Assembly (NCBI GenBank): GCA_031553855.1
Contig: JAVBKW010000004.1
Span: forward strand, 1-64,000
DNA: 64,000 nucleotides
DNA from: RACS-047 sp031553855
GTDB lineage: Bacteria; Bacillota; Clostridia; Christensenellales; Pumilibacteraceae
Direction: 5' to 3'
Under the pieces are notes generated by a model. That model was given only the letters and a program-made list of their open reading frames with translations. It searched no databases and had not been told where the DNA came from. Both the position numbers and the translations under genes were made by a program. Positions 24,854 to 33,320 of this stretch are shown here, piece after piece (the first letter of the stretch is position 1; the number at the start of each line of letters is the position of its first letter).

Positions 24854-26524
24854 ATGCTTAATCCGAATAATACGGAAAATATTAAGGATTGCGACGCAGC
24901 AAAAATCGGCGCGTTTATTTTAACAATAGAAAAAAGCGGTGAGTTTGAGAGGAAAGCTTATTTTCCGGTCGACGAAAAGAGCCATTTCGAGCGTTTTAAC
25001 TATGTGGAAAAACAAACGCGCGGCAAGGTTTCCATCGTTTACGATACGAAAGCTAAAATGCTATCTGTAACGGCAGAGCCTCAGCTTTCGGCAAAGCTTA
25101 GAAAATGGTACGAAAGCGGTTTTACTCCTGCGCCTGTAAATTTAATTCCGGATATGTCCGCGGCCTCGCAGAGCAGGGAAACTGCCGAAAAAATTCAATT
25201 CAAAAAACCTGAGGCAAATCAAAATGAGATAAAGGCCTCTTTTAATGCGCACAGGATGCAAGATAAGCCCGCTCAAAAACCTGAATCTAATACCGTGCAA
25301 AGCGTTACGGCCCCGCAGCGGATTGAACAGTCTGCCCAGCCAAACAGCGCGGACAAGCAAAACTCCGAAACGCAAAAATATTTGAATCAGCCGCAGCAGA
25401 ACAATAATCAGCCTCAAAAGAACGATAAGCAGCCGCAGCAAAATAATAGCCAGCCGCAAAAAAAAGATAAACTGCCGCAAAAAAACAATAAGCAGTCGCA
25501 TCAGAACAATAAACAGCCGCAGCAGAAAAATGCCGATCCGGCTCCTGCCTCTCAACCCGTGCGGCAGGATACTCCGCCGCAGCAAAATGCAGTTTCGCAA
25601 AAAAAGCAGAATCAGGCAAAGAATAATAAGCAGTCTCAAAAAAAACAGGAGCCTCAAAGTAACGCTAAAGCAGAAACTTTGGCTGAAGAGACGGCGAATC
25701 TTGAATACAAAAACGGTTTTATAGTCAAAAACTATACTCCGGAGCGTTTTGCAGGAGTTTTAACGCTTTTAAAAAGCATAAACGGCGTAACGCTGAAAAA
25801 AGAAAAGTCGGCAGGGCAAAGCCGTGATATTCAGGCTTATAAAATAGAGGACGCTAAAAAACAAAAGCTTTATGTCCGCTATAATCAAAACAAGCAGGCG
25901 GTGCAACTGCAGGGAAAGGAAAGCGCGCTTTTCACCGATATGCAGGCGGCTTTTTCCGAAGGGGCCGACTACAAAACCGCCGTAAGCTCATATATCAAGC
26001 AGTCGGGCGAGGACGTGACGACCTCGGAAATAGAAAAGAAGCTTAAGAAACTTATTCCGGCGGCTTTCGAGTTTTTGTCGGAGCAATCGAAAAAAGATCT
26101 CACCTTCGCTCTTATTGATATTTATAATGAGGAAACAAAGCTCTCGGATTATTCCGCTCTTATGGTGTCGCCCTACAGGGGGCTGGAGCGTCTTATCTAC
26201 GATCTCCAAACGGCGCAAGGTATCAACGTCAAAATGATAGGGCAGGCTTTTGAAAAGCAGGCCGGCGGGAATTACTGCCTTAAAGGCGGCTATCGCAGGA
26301 AAATACAGTCAAATGTATATAACACAGTTTTAAGCGCGCTCTACACCGAATATTTTGAAAAGCGGAATTTCTATCTGCATTCGGATAATTCCACTCTCGG
26401 CTCGCAAAGGGTAATCCGCGAAAAGGACGAGGCGAAAAAAATCTTCGACAATCTTTTGGAAATCATCAATTATTATTGCTTTATGCTTAAAGAAATAGGT
26501 TTCACCGTTTCAAAAGGAAAATAA
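24854..26524 (+). CDS. RNase LS (RnlA)-like HEPN protein with Q/N-rich linker
   Basis: 556 residues (GTG at 24851 is an alternative start; GAGGAG upstream). The N-terminal 90 and a second copy at about 290-370 look alike (YDTKAKMLSVT, YNQNKQAVQLQGK), like the TBP-like repeats of RnlA. Between them lies a Q/N/K-rich low-complexity linker (about 165-275). The C-terminal 180 match the RNase LS HEPN domain: LSDYSALMVSPYRGLERLIYDL and a RNFYLH RX4H active site at 504-509, then a helix. RnlA is an mRNA endoribonuclease toxin held by RnlB. No RnlB-like gene is beside it. It could be a solitary, housekeeping RNase. Confidence 0.6.
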   Translation: MLNPNNTENIKDCDAAKIGAFILTIEKSGEFERKAYFPVDEKSHFERFNYVEKQTRGKVSIVYDTKAKMLSVTAEPQLSAKLRKWYESGFTPAPVNLIPDMSAASQSRETAEKIQFKKPEANQNEIKASFNAHRMQDKPAQKPESNTVQSVTAPQRIEQSAQPNSADKQNSETQKYLNQPQQNNNQPQKNDKQPQQNNSQPQKKDKLPQKNNKQSHQNNKQPQQKNADPAPASQPVRQDTPPQQNAVSQKKQNQAKNNKQSQKKQEPQSNAKAETLAEETANLEYKNGFIVKNYTPERFAGVLTLLKSINGVTLKKEKSAGQSRDIQAYKIEDAKKQKLYVRYNQNKQAVQLQGKESALFTDMQAAFSEGADYKTAVSSYIKQSGEDVTTSEIEKKLKKLIPAAFEFLSEQSKKDLTFALIDIYNEETKLSDYSALMVSPYRGLERLIYDLQTAQGINVKMIGQAFEKQAGGNYCLKGGYRRKIQSNVYNTVLSALYTEYFEKRNFYLHSDNSTLGSQRVIREKDEAKKIFDNLLEIINYYCFMLKEIGFTVSKGK

Positions 26525-26542
26525 AATAGAACCAATAGTTTT

Positions 26543-26578
26543 AAGGCTTTAAGGAAGACTTTTCCCTAAAGCCTTTTT
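26543..26578 (+). terminator. terminator after the HEPN protein gene
   Basis: 9-bp perfect stem AAGGCTTTA/TAAAGCCTT followed by TTTTT. The rest of the gap to pyrG (26579-26877) holds only the pyrG promoter. Confidence 0.8.
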
Positions 26579-26810
26579 AAAACTCCGTCTTTTTTTGCGA
26601 GCGCAGCGGGCTTTTCAGGTAAAGTCTTAACGATTCGATGTCAAATGTTGGGGTACGGCGTCTTTGCGTACAAGCGGAAGCAATCCAGAATATAATGAGG
26701 GCTAAGCTTACTTCATTTTTTGCGCTATTACGAGTGGTATACTTATTAACATTCTCCTACATTTTTTATAGAACCTTAAAAACTTAAAATACAATTTTAA
26801 AAAAATTTGC

Positions 26811-26839
26811 TTGATTCTGACGGCGTTTTTTGGTATAAT
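26811..26839 (+). promoter_or_regulatory. promoter of pyrG
   Basis: TTGATT (26811-26816), 17-base spacer, TATAAT (26834-26839). The leader is about 33 bases and does not begin with the G-run used for CTP-dependent reiterative attenuation. Confidence 0.7.
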
Positions 26840-26877
26840 TAATAAGATATTTATTTTAATCTTAAGAGGAACAGAAG

Positions 26878-28455
26878 ATGGCAAAATTCGTATTTGTTAC
26901 GGGCGGGGTAGTTTCGGGGCTTGGAAAAGGCATTACTGCGGCATCGCTCGGCAGGTTGCTCAAGGCGCGCGGCTATAAAGTCACGCTGCAAAAAATCGAC
27001 CCTTATTTTAATGTGGATTCGTCGAATTTAAGCCCGTACCAGCACGGTGAAATTTTCGTTACCGAGGACGGCAGCGAGATGGATCTTGTCGTGGGCCACT
27101 ACGAGCGTATGATCGACGAAAATTTGGGCGAGGCGAACGACGTAACAAGCGGTAAAATCTATTCCTCTGTCATCGCTAAAGAGCGCGAGGGCAAATACGA
27201 GGGCAGGACTGTTCAGGTCGTGCCTCATATCACCGACGAAATCAAATCGACTATAAAAGCTCTCGACGACGGCTGTTCCGATATCATTATAACCGAGATC
27301 GGCGGTACCGCCGGCGACATTGAATGCCATCCTTTTTTGGAGGCAATCAGGCAAATGCAGACGGAAGTTGGCCGCAATAACGTAGCCTATATCCACGTAA
27401 CTTTAGTGCCGTACATCAAAATGAGCGGCGAGCAGAAAACAAAGCCCACCCAGCACAGCGTCAAAGAATTGCAGAACGTCGGTATTCAGCCCGACGTCAT
27501 AGTCTGCCGCTCCGAGTACGCTATAGAGGACGGCAGCAAAAAGAAGCTTGCGCTTTTCTGTAACGTGAACCGCGATTGCATAATCCAAAATCTGACTGCC
27601 GAAAATATCTATGAAATCCCGCTAAAACTCGAAGAAGAGGGGCTTGCAAAAGTCGTTTTAAGAAAGCTTAAGCTAGACGACCGAGACCCCGACCTTAGCC
27701 AGTGGCAGGAATTTTGCGCTAAAGCCGACAGCCTGAAAACCAATCCGGATATGCTTAAAATCGGTATAGTCGGAAAGTACACCAAGCTCCACGATGCATA
27801 CGTTTCGCTCACCGAGGCCGTTTCGTACAGCTGTATTGCCAACAATAAAGGCGTTGAGTTCGTATGGATTGCCAGCGAGGAGGTAAACTCCGTTAACGCT
27901 GCGGGCGTTTTAAAGGGGCTTAGCGGCATAATAATTCCCGCCGGTTTCGGTGAAAGAGGTTTCGACGGTAAGGTCGCAGCGGCTGAGTTTGCGCGCGTAA
28001 ACAACGTTCCCGCGCTTATGATAGGTTTCGGCGCACAGGCGGGCGTAGTCGAATTTGCAAGGAACGTCTGCGGCATTAAGAACGCCACGAGCGCGGAATT
28101 TAAACCGAAATCAGAATTTGCCGTCATCAGAAAGCTCGGACAAAAGAACGACTTTAAAAAAGGCTCGCACGTTACAACGCTTAAAAAAGGCACGGCTGCA
28201 AGCAAAATTTATAATTCGCTTTCGATAGTAGAGCGTCACCGCCATAAATATGAGATCAATCCTAAGTTTACGTCCAAGCTCAAAAAATGCGGGCTGGTTT
28301 TCAGCGGCTTTGCAGGCGATTCGGACGTCCCCGAAATTTTCGAGCTTCCCGAGCATAAGTTCTATATCGGCGCCGCGTTCCGGCCGGAATTTAAAGCGCG
28401 CCCCTACAAAACGAGCGCGCTGATAGACGCGTTCATCTCCGCTTGCTCTGATTAA
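26878..28455 (+). CDS. pyrG: CTP synthase with a catalytically dead glutaminase domain
   Basis: 525 residues, slightly short. It aminates UTP to CTP with ATP. The synthetase half is intact: GVVSGLGKGITAASLG P-loop, HGEIFVTEDG.EMDL, GGTAGDIE, GEQKTKPTQHSVKEL, PDVIVCRSE. The C-terminal class I amidotransferase half has lost its triad. Where the family reads GICLGMQ the sequence is MIGFGAQ, with Gly383 at the nucleophilic Cys, and where it reads FHPE the sequence is FRPE, with Arg502 at the catalytic His; Glu504 remains. PGGFG is PAGFG. So glutamine hydrolysis is not expected, and the enzyme should depend on free ammonia. AGAGGAAC precedes the ATG. Confidence 0.93.
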   Translation: MAKFVFVTGGVVSGLGKGITAASLGRLLKARGYKVTLQKIDPYFNVDSSNLSPYQHGEIFVTEDGSEMDLVVGHYERMIDENLGEANDVTSGKIYSSVIAKEREGKYEGRTVQVVPHITDEIKSTIKALDDGCSDIIITEIGGTAGDIECHPFLEAIRQMQTEVGRNNVAYIHVTLVPYIKMSGEQKTKPTQHSVKELQNVGIQPDVIVCRSEYAIEDGSKKKLALFCNVNRDCIIQNLTAENIYEIPLKLEEEGLAKVVLRKLKLDDRDPDLSQWQEFCAKADSLKTNPDMLKIGIVGKYTKLHDAYVSLTEAVSYSCIANNKGVEFVWIASEEVNSVNAAGVLKGLSGIIIPAGFGERGFDGKVAAAEFARVNNVPALMIGFGAQAGVVEFARNVCGIKNATSAEFKPKSEFAVIRKLGQKNDFKKGSHVTTLKKGTAASKIYNSLSIVERHRHKYEINPKFTSKLKKCGLVFSGFAGDSDVPEIFELPEHKFYIGAAFRPEFKARPYKTSALIDAFISACSD

Positions 28456-28513
28456 GGGAATATTTTTTAAGCCTATTTTGTGCCGCCGCTGATACGGCGG
28501 AATGGAGTTTGTT

Positions 28514-28681
28514 ATGGACGATTACACGCTTATGCGCCTTTCCGATACTGATGACGACGACGCTGTCGGCTACGACGAAATAGAGGAAGAACAAAAAGAG
28601 CCGCGCACCGCGGAAGATTTCAAAGCAAAATATAAGGAATTTTATACGGATATTAAGATCGATCTTAAAGAAGACTGGTAA
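28514..28681 (+). CDS. small acidic protein downstream of pyrG
   Basis: 55 residues (MDDYTLMRL..., ending KIDLKEDW), very acidic: an Asp run DTDDDDAVGYDEIEEE then a basic-acidic helix. GGAG lies 6 bases before the ATG. A strong terminator follows. Its place after pyrG recalls the acidic delta factor (rpoE) that precedes pyrG in other Firmicutes, but it has no winged-helix domain and I do not propose that identity. It may be co-transcribed with pyrG (gap 58 bp). Confidence 0.6.
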   Translation: MDDYTLMRLSDTDDDDAVGYDEIEEEQKEPRTAEDFKAKYKEFYTDIKIDLKEDW

Positions 28682-28758
28682 AAACTAAGAAGACTGATAA
28701 GAAGACCGCTAATAAGACTTTAAATCCGCAAATGTGATTGCAAACAACGCAAAAAACC

Positions 28759-28789
28759 CCGCTCTACCCACGGTAGAGCGGTTTTTTTT
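28759..28789 (+). terminator. terminator of the pyrG unit
   Basis: 10-bp stem CCGCTCTACC/GGTAGAGCGG with 3-base loop, then eight T. A second CCGCTCTAC copy lies just downstream (about 28812). The remaining 190 bp to the next gene show no further feature. Confidence 0.9.
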
Positions 28790-28987
28790 CTTTTCTACCG
28801 CCGTAAAATGCCCGCTCTACATATTAAGAACTTATTGTAGGGCGCTGAAAAATAGCGGTATAGTCAAAAGACGTTTAAGTAGGTTGAAAAAACGGCATAA
28901 TCAATGGTAAGCTTTTGAAAAAGGCCGCGAATAAATACTATCAGATTATTTTGCGTTCACTTCAAATAAAAAATACCGGAGTTTAAA

Positions 28988-29638
28988 ATGAGTCAGAATA
29001 AAGAATTTGCGGATGTAAAGCCGCAAGCCGTAATAAGGGCGGAAGTAAAAAAGAAAACGGAAATGAAGCCTTTTGATAAAGCCGTAAGAGTCGTCACAGC
29101 GCCGCCTTTTATGGGGGCACTACTTTTAACGCTTATATTTTGCTTTGGAAAGGGGAGTTTCGGGCACGTATACCAATATATTACGGCTCTTGTGTTTTTG
29201 TGCGTTCTGCCGCTCCTTGGCTATCCGCTTCAAAAAGTTGTTCCTTTTTTCAAGGACAAAGGCAGAGACGGGCAGCGAAACCTTGCTATAATCACCGCAA
29301 ACGCCGGTTATATCTTAGGGATTGTTTTCGCGTTTGCCACAGCCGCGCCGTTTTTAGTTACGGCTTTATACTTAACATATTTTTTCTCCGGCTTATTAAT
29401 TATTCTGTTCAACAAAGGCTTAAATATTAAGGCCAGCGGACACGCGTGCGGCATATCCGGCCCCGTCGCATTCTTGTTCTATGTTTTCGGTTTTCCCGCG
29501 CTGTCCGGCCTTGCCGTAATAGCGTTGGTTTATATATCGTCGCTCAAGATGGGCAGGCATACTTTATCGGAATTGACTGTCGGATCTGTCCTGCCCGTTA
29601 TCGCTTTGGCGGCTTCCTTGCTTATACTGGGAATGTAG
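28988..29638 (+). CDS. membrane protein, possibly PAP2-like phosphatase
   Basis: 216 residues: a basic cytoplasmic start (1-35), then about five to six hydrophobic helices. A KDKGRDGQRN segment, SGHACGISGP (residue about 157) and GRHTLSELTVGSVL (about 190) occur in the order and spacing of the three PAP2 motifs (K..RP, SGH, R..H.....G..). PAP2 enzymes dephosphorylate lipid phosphates such as undecaprenyl pyrophosphate. The motifs are divergent, so the assignment is tentative. CGGAG precedes the ATG. Confidence 0.5.
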   Translation: MSQNKEFADVKPQAVIRAEVKKKTEMKPFDKAVRVVTAPPFMGALLLTLIFCFGKGSFGHVYQYITALVFLCVLPLLGYPLQKVVPFFKDKGRDGQRNLAIITANAGYILGIVFAFATAAPFLVTALYLTYFFSGLLIILFNKGLNIKASGHACGISGPVAFLFYVFGFPALSGLAVIALVYISSLKMGRHTLSELTVGSVLPVIALAASLLILGM

Positions 29639-29728
29639 AACAGTTAGAGTTGAGCATCTTATCGACATCTCTTATGGGCATCTTATGCTGTAAACCTTGA
29701 ATGCAGAATTAATCTTATGTAAATACAA

Positions 29729-29757
29729 TTGCATTAATATTATGTATTTGCTATAAT
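29729..29757 (+). promoter_or_regulatory. promoter giving a near-leaderless mRNA
   Basis: TTGCAT (29729-29734), 17-base spacer, TATAAT (29752-29757). The ATG at 29767 lies at about +4, and no ribosome site precedes it. Confidence 0.65.
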
Positions 29758-29766
29758 ATATACAGT

Positions 29767-31410
29767 ATGGGAAGAATAGAAAAATTTACTTCGGGCAAAT
29801 ATTTTATTTTTGTTTGCGCTATTTATTTTTTTGTCGTATGGCTCACCAAGCAGGAAGCGATAGGACTTGCCGTCGCCGCTCTTGCCGCAAGCTTTATTAT
29901 GATATTTTTCAAAAATATTACGGGCGTCGTAACTATTTTCAGCCTTCTCATCACCGGCATAACTTTGTCGCAGCTCCCCGTTTCATTTTTAGGAGAGGAC
30001 AACAGGTTTTACAGAGAGGGCTTGAGCGCATTCGTCGTTCCCTTTTTAAGTGTGATCGTTGCAATTTTTGCTATCTCTGTGATAATACATCTTGTCCGCT
30101 TTAAAGGCGGCAAAGGTTTTTTTAAAGACCCCATAAACCTGACTTTTGCTATAATCGGCGTCGCCATACTTGCAGGCGGCTTATTTTCGGGTAACTACAA
30201 TATTTTAGGCACGCTTTTGGTCTTTTTGCTCTACGGTCTGCTCTACCTTTTCTATTTATTGGCCCGTCAGGCAAAGCCCGATTTTGACATCAAGGAATAT
30301 GCCGCGCTGCTGTGCCTGATGGTCGCTTTAAGCGGCGTTGCGGATATGATAATCTATTATTCGGGCCATACTGATCTTGTAAAGCAGCTTATCAATAAAT
30401 CGCTCGTCATAGGCTGGGCAATGACTAACTCGCTTGCGCCGTTCTTTGTGCTGGCAGTTCCTATGGCGATATATCTTTATATCAAAACCGGTCAGGTGCC
30501 GTATTTAGCGGCCTCGATAATAGTTTACGCGGCCGTCTTTTTTACTGTTTGCCGCGGCGACATATTCATTATGCTTCTTACTACCCCGGCGATGTTCTTC
30601 TGCCTTTTCTATTTCGCGAAAAAAGAATTTAAAGAGCGGTACAAAAAGAAAAAGTGGGAAATCATTATCACTTTTGCCGCCACGCTCGTGATACTGGGCA
30701 TTCTTGTAGCGATATTTTTCGACTTTTTCAGCGAAATGATCAGCCGCATTGCGTACTTTACTAATTCCGGAAGGACTGATATACGAATTGCCTATCAGGA
30801 ATTGTTTACGCGCTTTCCAATATTCGGCCAGGGCTTTACGAAACAAAATACGGGTATCGAGCTTATTATGCCTCATTCGGTGCTTGTTAAAATTTTTACG
30901 GCAACAGGGGTTTTCGGCGTATTTGCGTTTATGTATTACTATTATGTAAAATACAGAGTCGTATTCACGTATAAGTCAACATATAACGCTTTTTTGATTT
31001 TGTCATTATTTATGTTTGTAGCATACGTGTTCGCAGATCCTGGGTTTTACTATATACATATCCATATGGTCAGCGTATATCTTCTCGAGGCGGCGCGGCG
31101 CGAAAAAGCCCAGACGCAGAATAAAATGCAGGTTTGGGATAAATTAGGTGCGTTTGCTTTTAAAAATACCCCTAATAAAATATGGACTTTTTTAACCGGA
31201 CTTGCCTCTTTAGCGGCAGGAATTATGCTTATATGCTTATCGGCAAATGAAATACACATCATCAGCGAAAGCGTGAGCTACTTCTTATCGATAATGTTTG
31301 TGTGCGTCTCGGCCGTATTTATTATGCCGGTTACAGAAAACGCAATTATTTCCTTATTAAAAAAGAAAAATATTGAAACGCAAGATAACTCACTAAAGAA
31401 AGCGGAATAG
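29767..31410 (+). CDS. O-antigen ligase/polymerase-like membrane protein
   Basis: 547 residues, about 12 hydrophobic helices. The Wzy/WaaL (O-antigen ligase) family pattern is seen near residue 335: a Ser-Gly-Arg-Thr-Asp followed by ELFTRFPIFGQGF, and an earlier CRGD loop (residue about 260). Such enzymes ligate or polymerise lipid-linked glycans at the outer face of the membrane; in Gram-positives they act on capsule or wall polymers. The C-terminus has two extra helices (about 475-530). The start has no SD sequence and the promoter predicts a leader of about three bases. Ends in its own terminator. Substrate unknown. Confidence 0.65.
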   Translation: MGRIEKFTSGKYFIFVCAIYFFVVWLTKQEAIGLAVAALAASFIMIFFKNITGVVTIFSLLITGITLSQLPVSFLGEDNRFYREGLSAFVVPFLSVIVAIFAISVIIHLVRFKGGKGFFKDPINLTFAIIGVAILAGGLFSGNYNILGTLLVFLLYGLLYLFYLLARQAKPDFDIKEYAALLCLMVALSGVADMIIYYSGHTDLVKQLINKSLVIGWAMTNSLAPFFVLAVPMAIYLYIKTGQVPYLAASIIVYAAVFFTVCRGDIFIMLLTTPAMFFCLFYFAKKEFKERYKKKKWEIIITFAATLVILGILVAIFFDFFSEMISRIAYFTNSGRTDIRIAYQELFTRFPIFGQGFTKQNTGIELIMPHSVLVKIFTATGVFGVFAFMYYYYVKYRVVFTYKSTYNAFLILSLFMFVAYVFADPGFYYIHIHMVSVYLLEAARREKAQTQNKMQVWDKLGAFAFKNTPNKIWTFLTGLASLAAGIMLICLSANEIHIISESVSYFLSIMFVCVSAVFIMPVTENAIISLLKKKNIETQDNSLKKAE

Positions 31411-31412
31411 TT

Positions 31413-31442
31413 AAAAAAGGCGGCGGCAGCCGTCTTTTTTTT
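31413..31442 (+). terminator. terminator after the O-antigen-ligase-like gene
   Basis: AAAAAAGGCGGC / GCCGTCTTTTTT stem (one G-U) with GGCA loop and T tract. Confidence 0.85.
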
Positions 31443-31556
31443 AAAAGCTTGTTTCAAATAATGGCCGATTATAAAGTTATATTAAAACAGTAGGAAAAAA
31501 CGTGTTTTTAGGGTATACTATATATGTCGGATTTTGCAAAAAACAGGGAGAAGTTT

Positions 31557-33257
31557 GTGTTAGTATTCGAATTTTTAATAGCATTTTTAACAGGTATCGC
31601 CGTATTTCTTTTTGGGATGAAGATTATGAGCGACGGCTTAGAGCGTGCGGCGGGAAATAAAATGCGTACGCTTTTCGGCAAGATCAGCAACAACCGGTTT
31701 GTAGGCTTAGGCGTGGGAACGGCAGTAACTGCAATAATCCACAGTTCGGCCGCCACCACGGTTATGGCTATCAGCTTTGTAAACGCCGGAATGATGACGA
31801 TGATACAGGCGGCGAACATAATTATGGGCGCAAATATCGGCACAACCGTAACCGGCCTTCTAATCGCTTTAGACTCGCTCAATATGGCCCTTTATATGAC
31901 TATACCCGCTTTTATCGGCGTATTTATGATGCTGGTTTTCAAAAAAGAAAACATCAAAAAAATAGGGACTATTTTAGCGGGAGTGGGCATCATCTTCGTC
32001 GGGCTCAACCTTATGGGCGCCGCCGTTGATATGGTTGAGGAAACGTCGTTTTTCGCAATGCTGTTCGAGCCCGGCCGTTCGCCTATCGTGCTTATGCTTA
32101 TAGGCATAGTCGTTACGGCGATATTTCAAAGCTCGACTGCCGTAAACGCCCTTATCATTCTTTTGGTAGTACCCTACGGCTCGGGGCAGATGGGCCTTGG
32201 CATAGTTGACGGGCTTTATATTATTTTGGGAACAAACGTGGGAACGTGTATCACCGCATTGATAGCCTCGATCGGCACAAGCACCAACGCAAAACGGACG
32301 TCGATGTTCCACCTTTTATTCAACGTCATAGGGACCGTCGTTTTCGCTCTTATATTTTTAATAATAAAGGCTCCCAATATTGCGAAAATAATGGGCATAT
32401 TCGGAGACAGCGCGCCTTTCCAGATCGCATGGTTCAACTTCTTTCAAAACCTTATCTGTGCGCTGATGATACTTCCCTTTACAAAATACGTGGTCAAGCT
32501 TACGGAGATACTTATTAAAGATAAGCCTGTAGTGAAAACCGCGAATCTTATTTATGTTGACCCTAAAAGCATTAACAACGCCGCATCAATTGCTATTACG
32601 CAGATACTGCAGGAAGTCAAGCGTATGGCAGAGCTTGCCAAATACAATTACGTCTATGCGATGGACGGCCTTTTAAGCTTAAGCAGCTCAAAAAGCGAGG
32701 AAATCCTCTCTAACGAAAAACTTATCGACAATATCAACATAGGGCTTACGGATATTCTTGTCAAAATGTCGGGGCATAACGTGACGGAGGGCGACAAAAA
32801 GCTTATCGGCTCGCTCTACCATGTTATTTCCGATATAGAAAGGATAGGCGACCATAATGTCAATATCCTCGAATTTACAACTTCGATGAACGAAAGCAAC
32901 GCGGTTTTTTCCGATATGGCGATCGCAGAGCTTAAGGATATGTACATCAAAATTTTGGAAATGTTCGTCGCGGCAATGAAAGTTTTTGAAAACAGAGACG
33001 AAAGCGGGCTTGCTCAAATCGACGCTATGGAAGAAGAAATTGACGGACTGCGCGAAAAATACAGCGTCAATCACGTTGAGCGGCTGGATAAGGGTCTTTG
33101 CTCGGCGGAAAGCGGAATGATTTTCTACGGAATACTCACCGACCTTGAGCGTATTGCCGATCATCTGACTAATATCGCTTTCAGCATCAAGCCGCGTAAA
33201 TTAAAAAACGGAAATAAACCCGTAAAATCCTCAAAAGCGGCCGCTGCCGCCCATTAA
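31557..33257 (+). CDS. Na/Pi cotransporter family protein with PhoU-like tail
   Basis: 566 residues from a GTG at 31557, chosen because AGGGAG lies 6 bases before it and the family begins at LVFEFLIAFLTGIAVFLFGM. An ATG at 31524 lies only 5 bases after a TATACT box (31514-31519) and would precede the transcription start. Two Na_Pi_cotrans repeats, each with a QSS-type motif (IIHSSAATTVMAISF; IFQSSTAVNALIIL), span residues 1-300, and a helical PhoU-like domain covers about 345-545. It takes up phosphate with sodium, with the PhoU-like part probably regulatory. No pst/pho genes nearby. Confidence 0.85.
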   Translation: MLVFEFLIAFLTGIAVFLFGMKIMSDGLERAAGNKMRTLFGKISNNRFVGLGVGTAVTAIIHSSAATTVMAISFVNAGMMTMIQAANIIMGANIGTTVTGLLIALDSLNMALYMTIPAFIGVFMMLVFKKENIKKIGTILAGVGIIFVGLNLMGAAVDMVEETSFFAMLFEPGRSPIVLMLIGIVVTAIFQSSTAVNALIILLVVPYGSGQMGLGIVDGLYIILGTNVGTCITALIASIGTSTNAKRTSMFHLLFNVIGTVVFALIFLIIKAPNIAKIMGIFGDSAPFQIAWFNFFQNLICALMILPFTKYVVKLTEILIKDKPVVKTANLIYVDPKSINNAASIAITQILQEVKRMAELAKYNYVYAMDGLLSLSSSKSEEILSNEKLIDNINIGLTDILVKMSGHNVTEGDKKLIGSLYHVISDIERIGDHNVNILEFTTSMNESNAVFSDMAIAELKDMYIKILEMFVAAMKVFENRDESGLAQIDAMEEEIDGLREKYSVNHVERLDKGLCSAESGMIFYGILTDLERIADHLTNIAFSIKPRKLKNGNKPVKSSKAAAAAH

Positions 33258-33320
33258 CATAAGCGCCCTCCGTTAACATAAGCATAAGTTTCCTTAAAAT
33301 AAATTTTAGGGGTAAAGATT

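Noticed and set aside
25142..25657. Long minus-strand ORF rich in Leu/Arg opposite the HEPN protein
   Set aside because: It is the mirror of the Q/N-rich linker codons; no ribosome site and no domain pattern.
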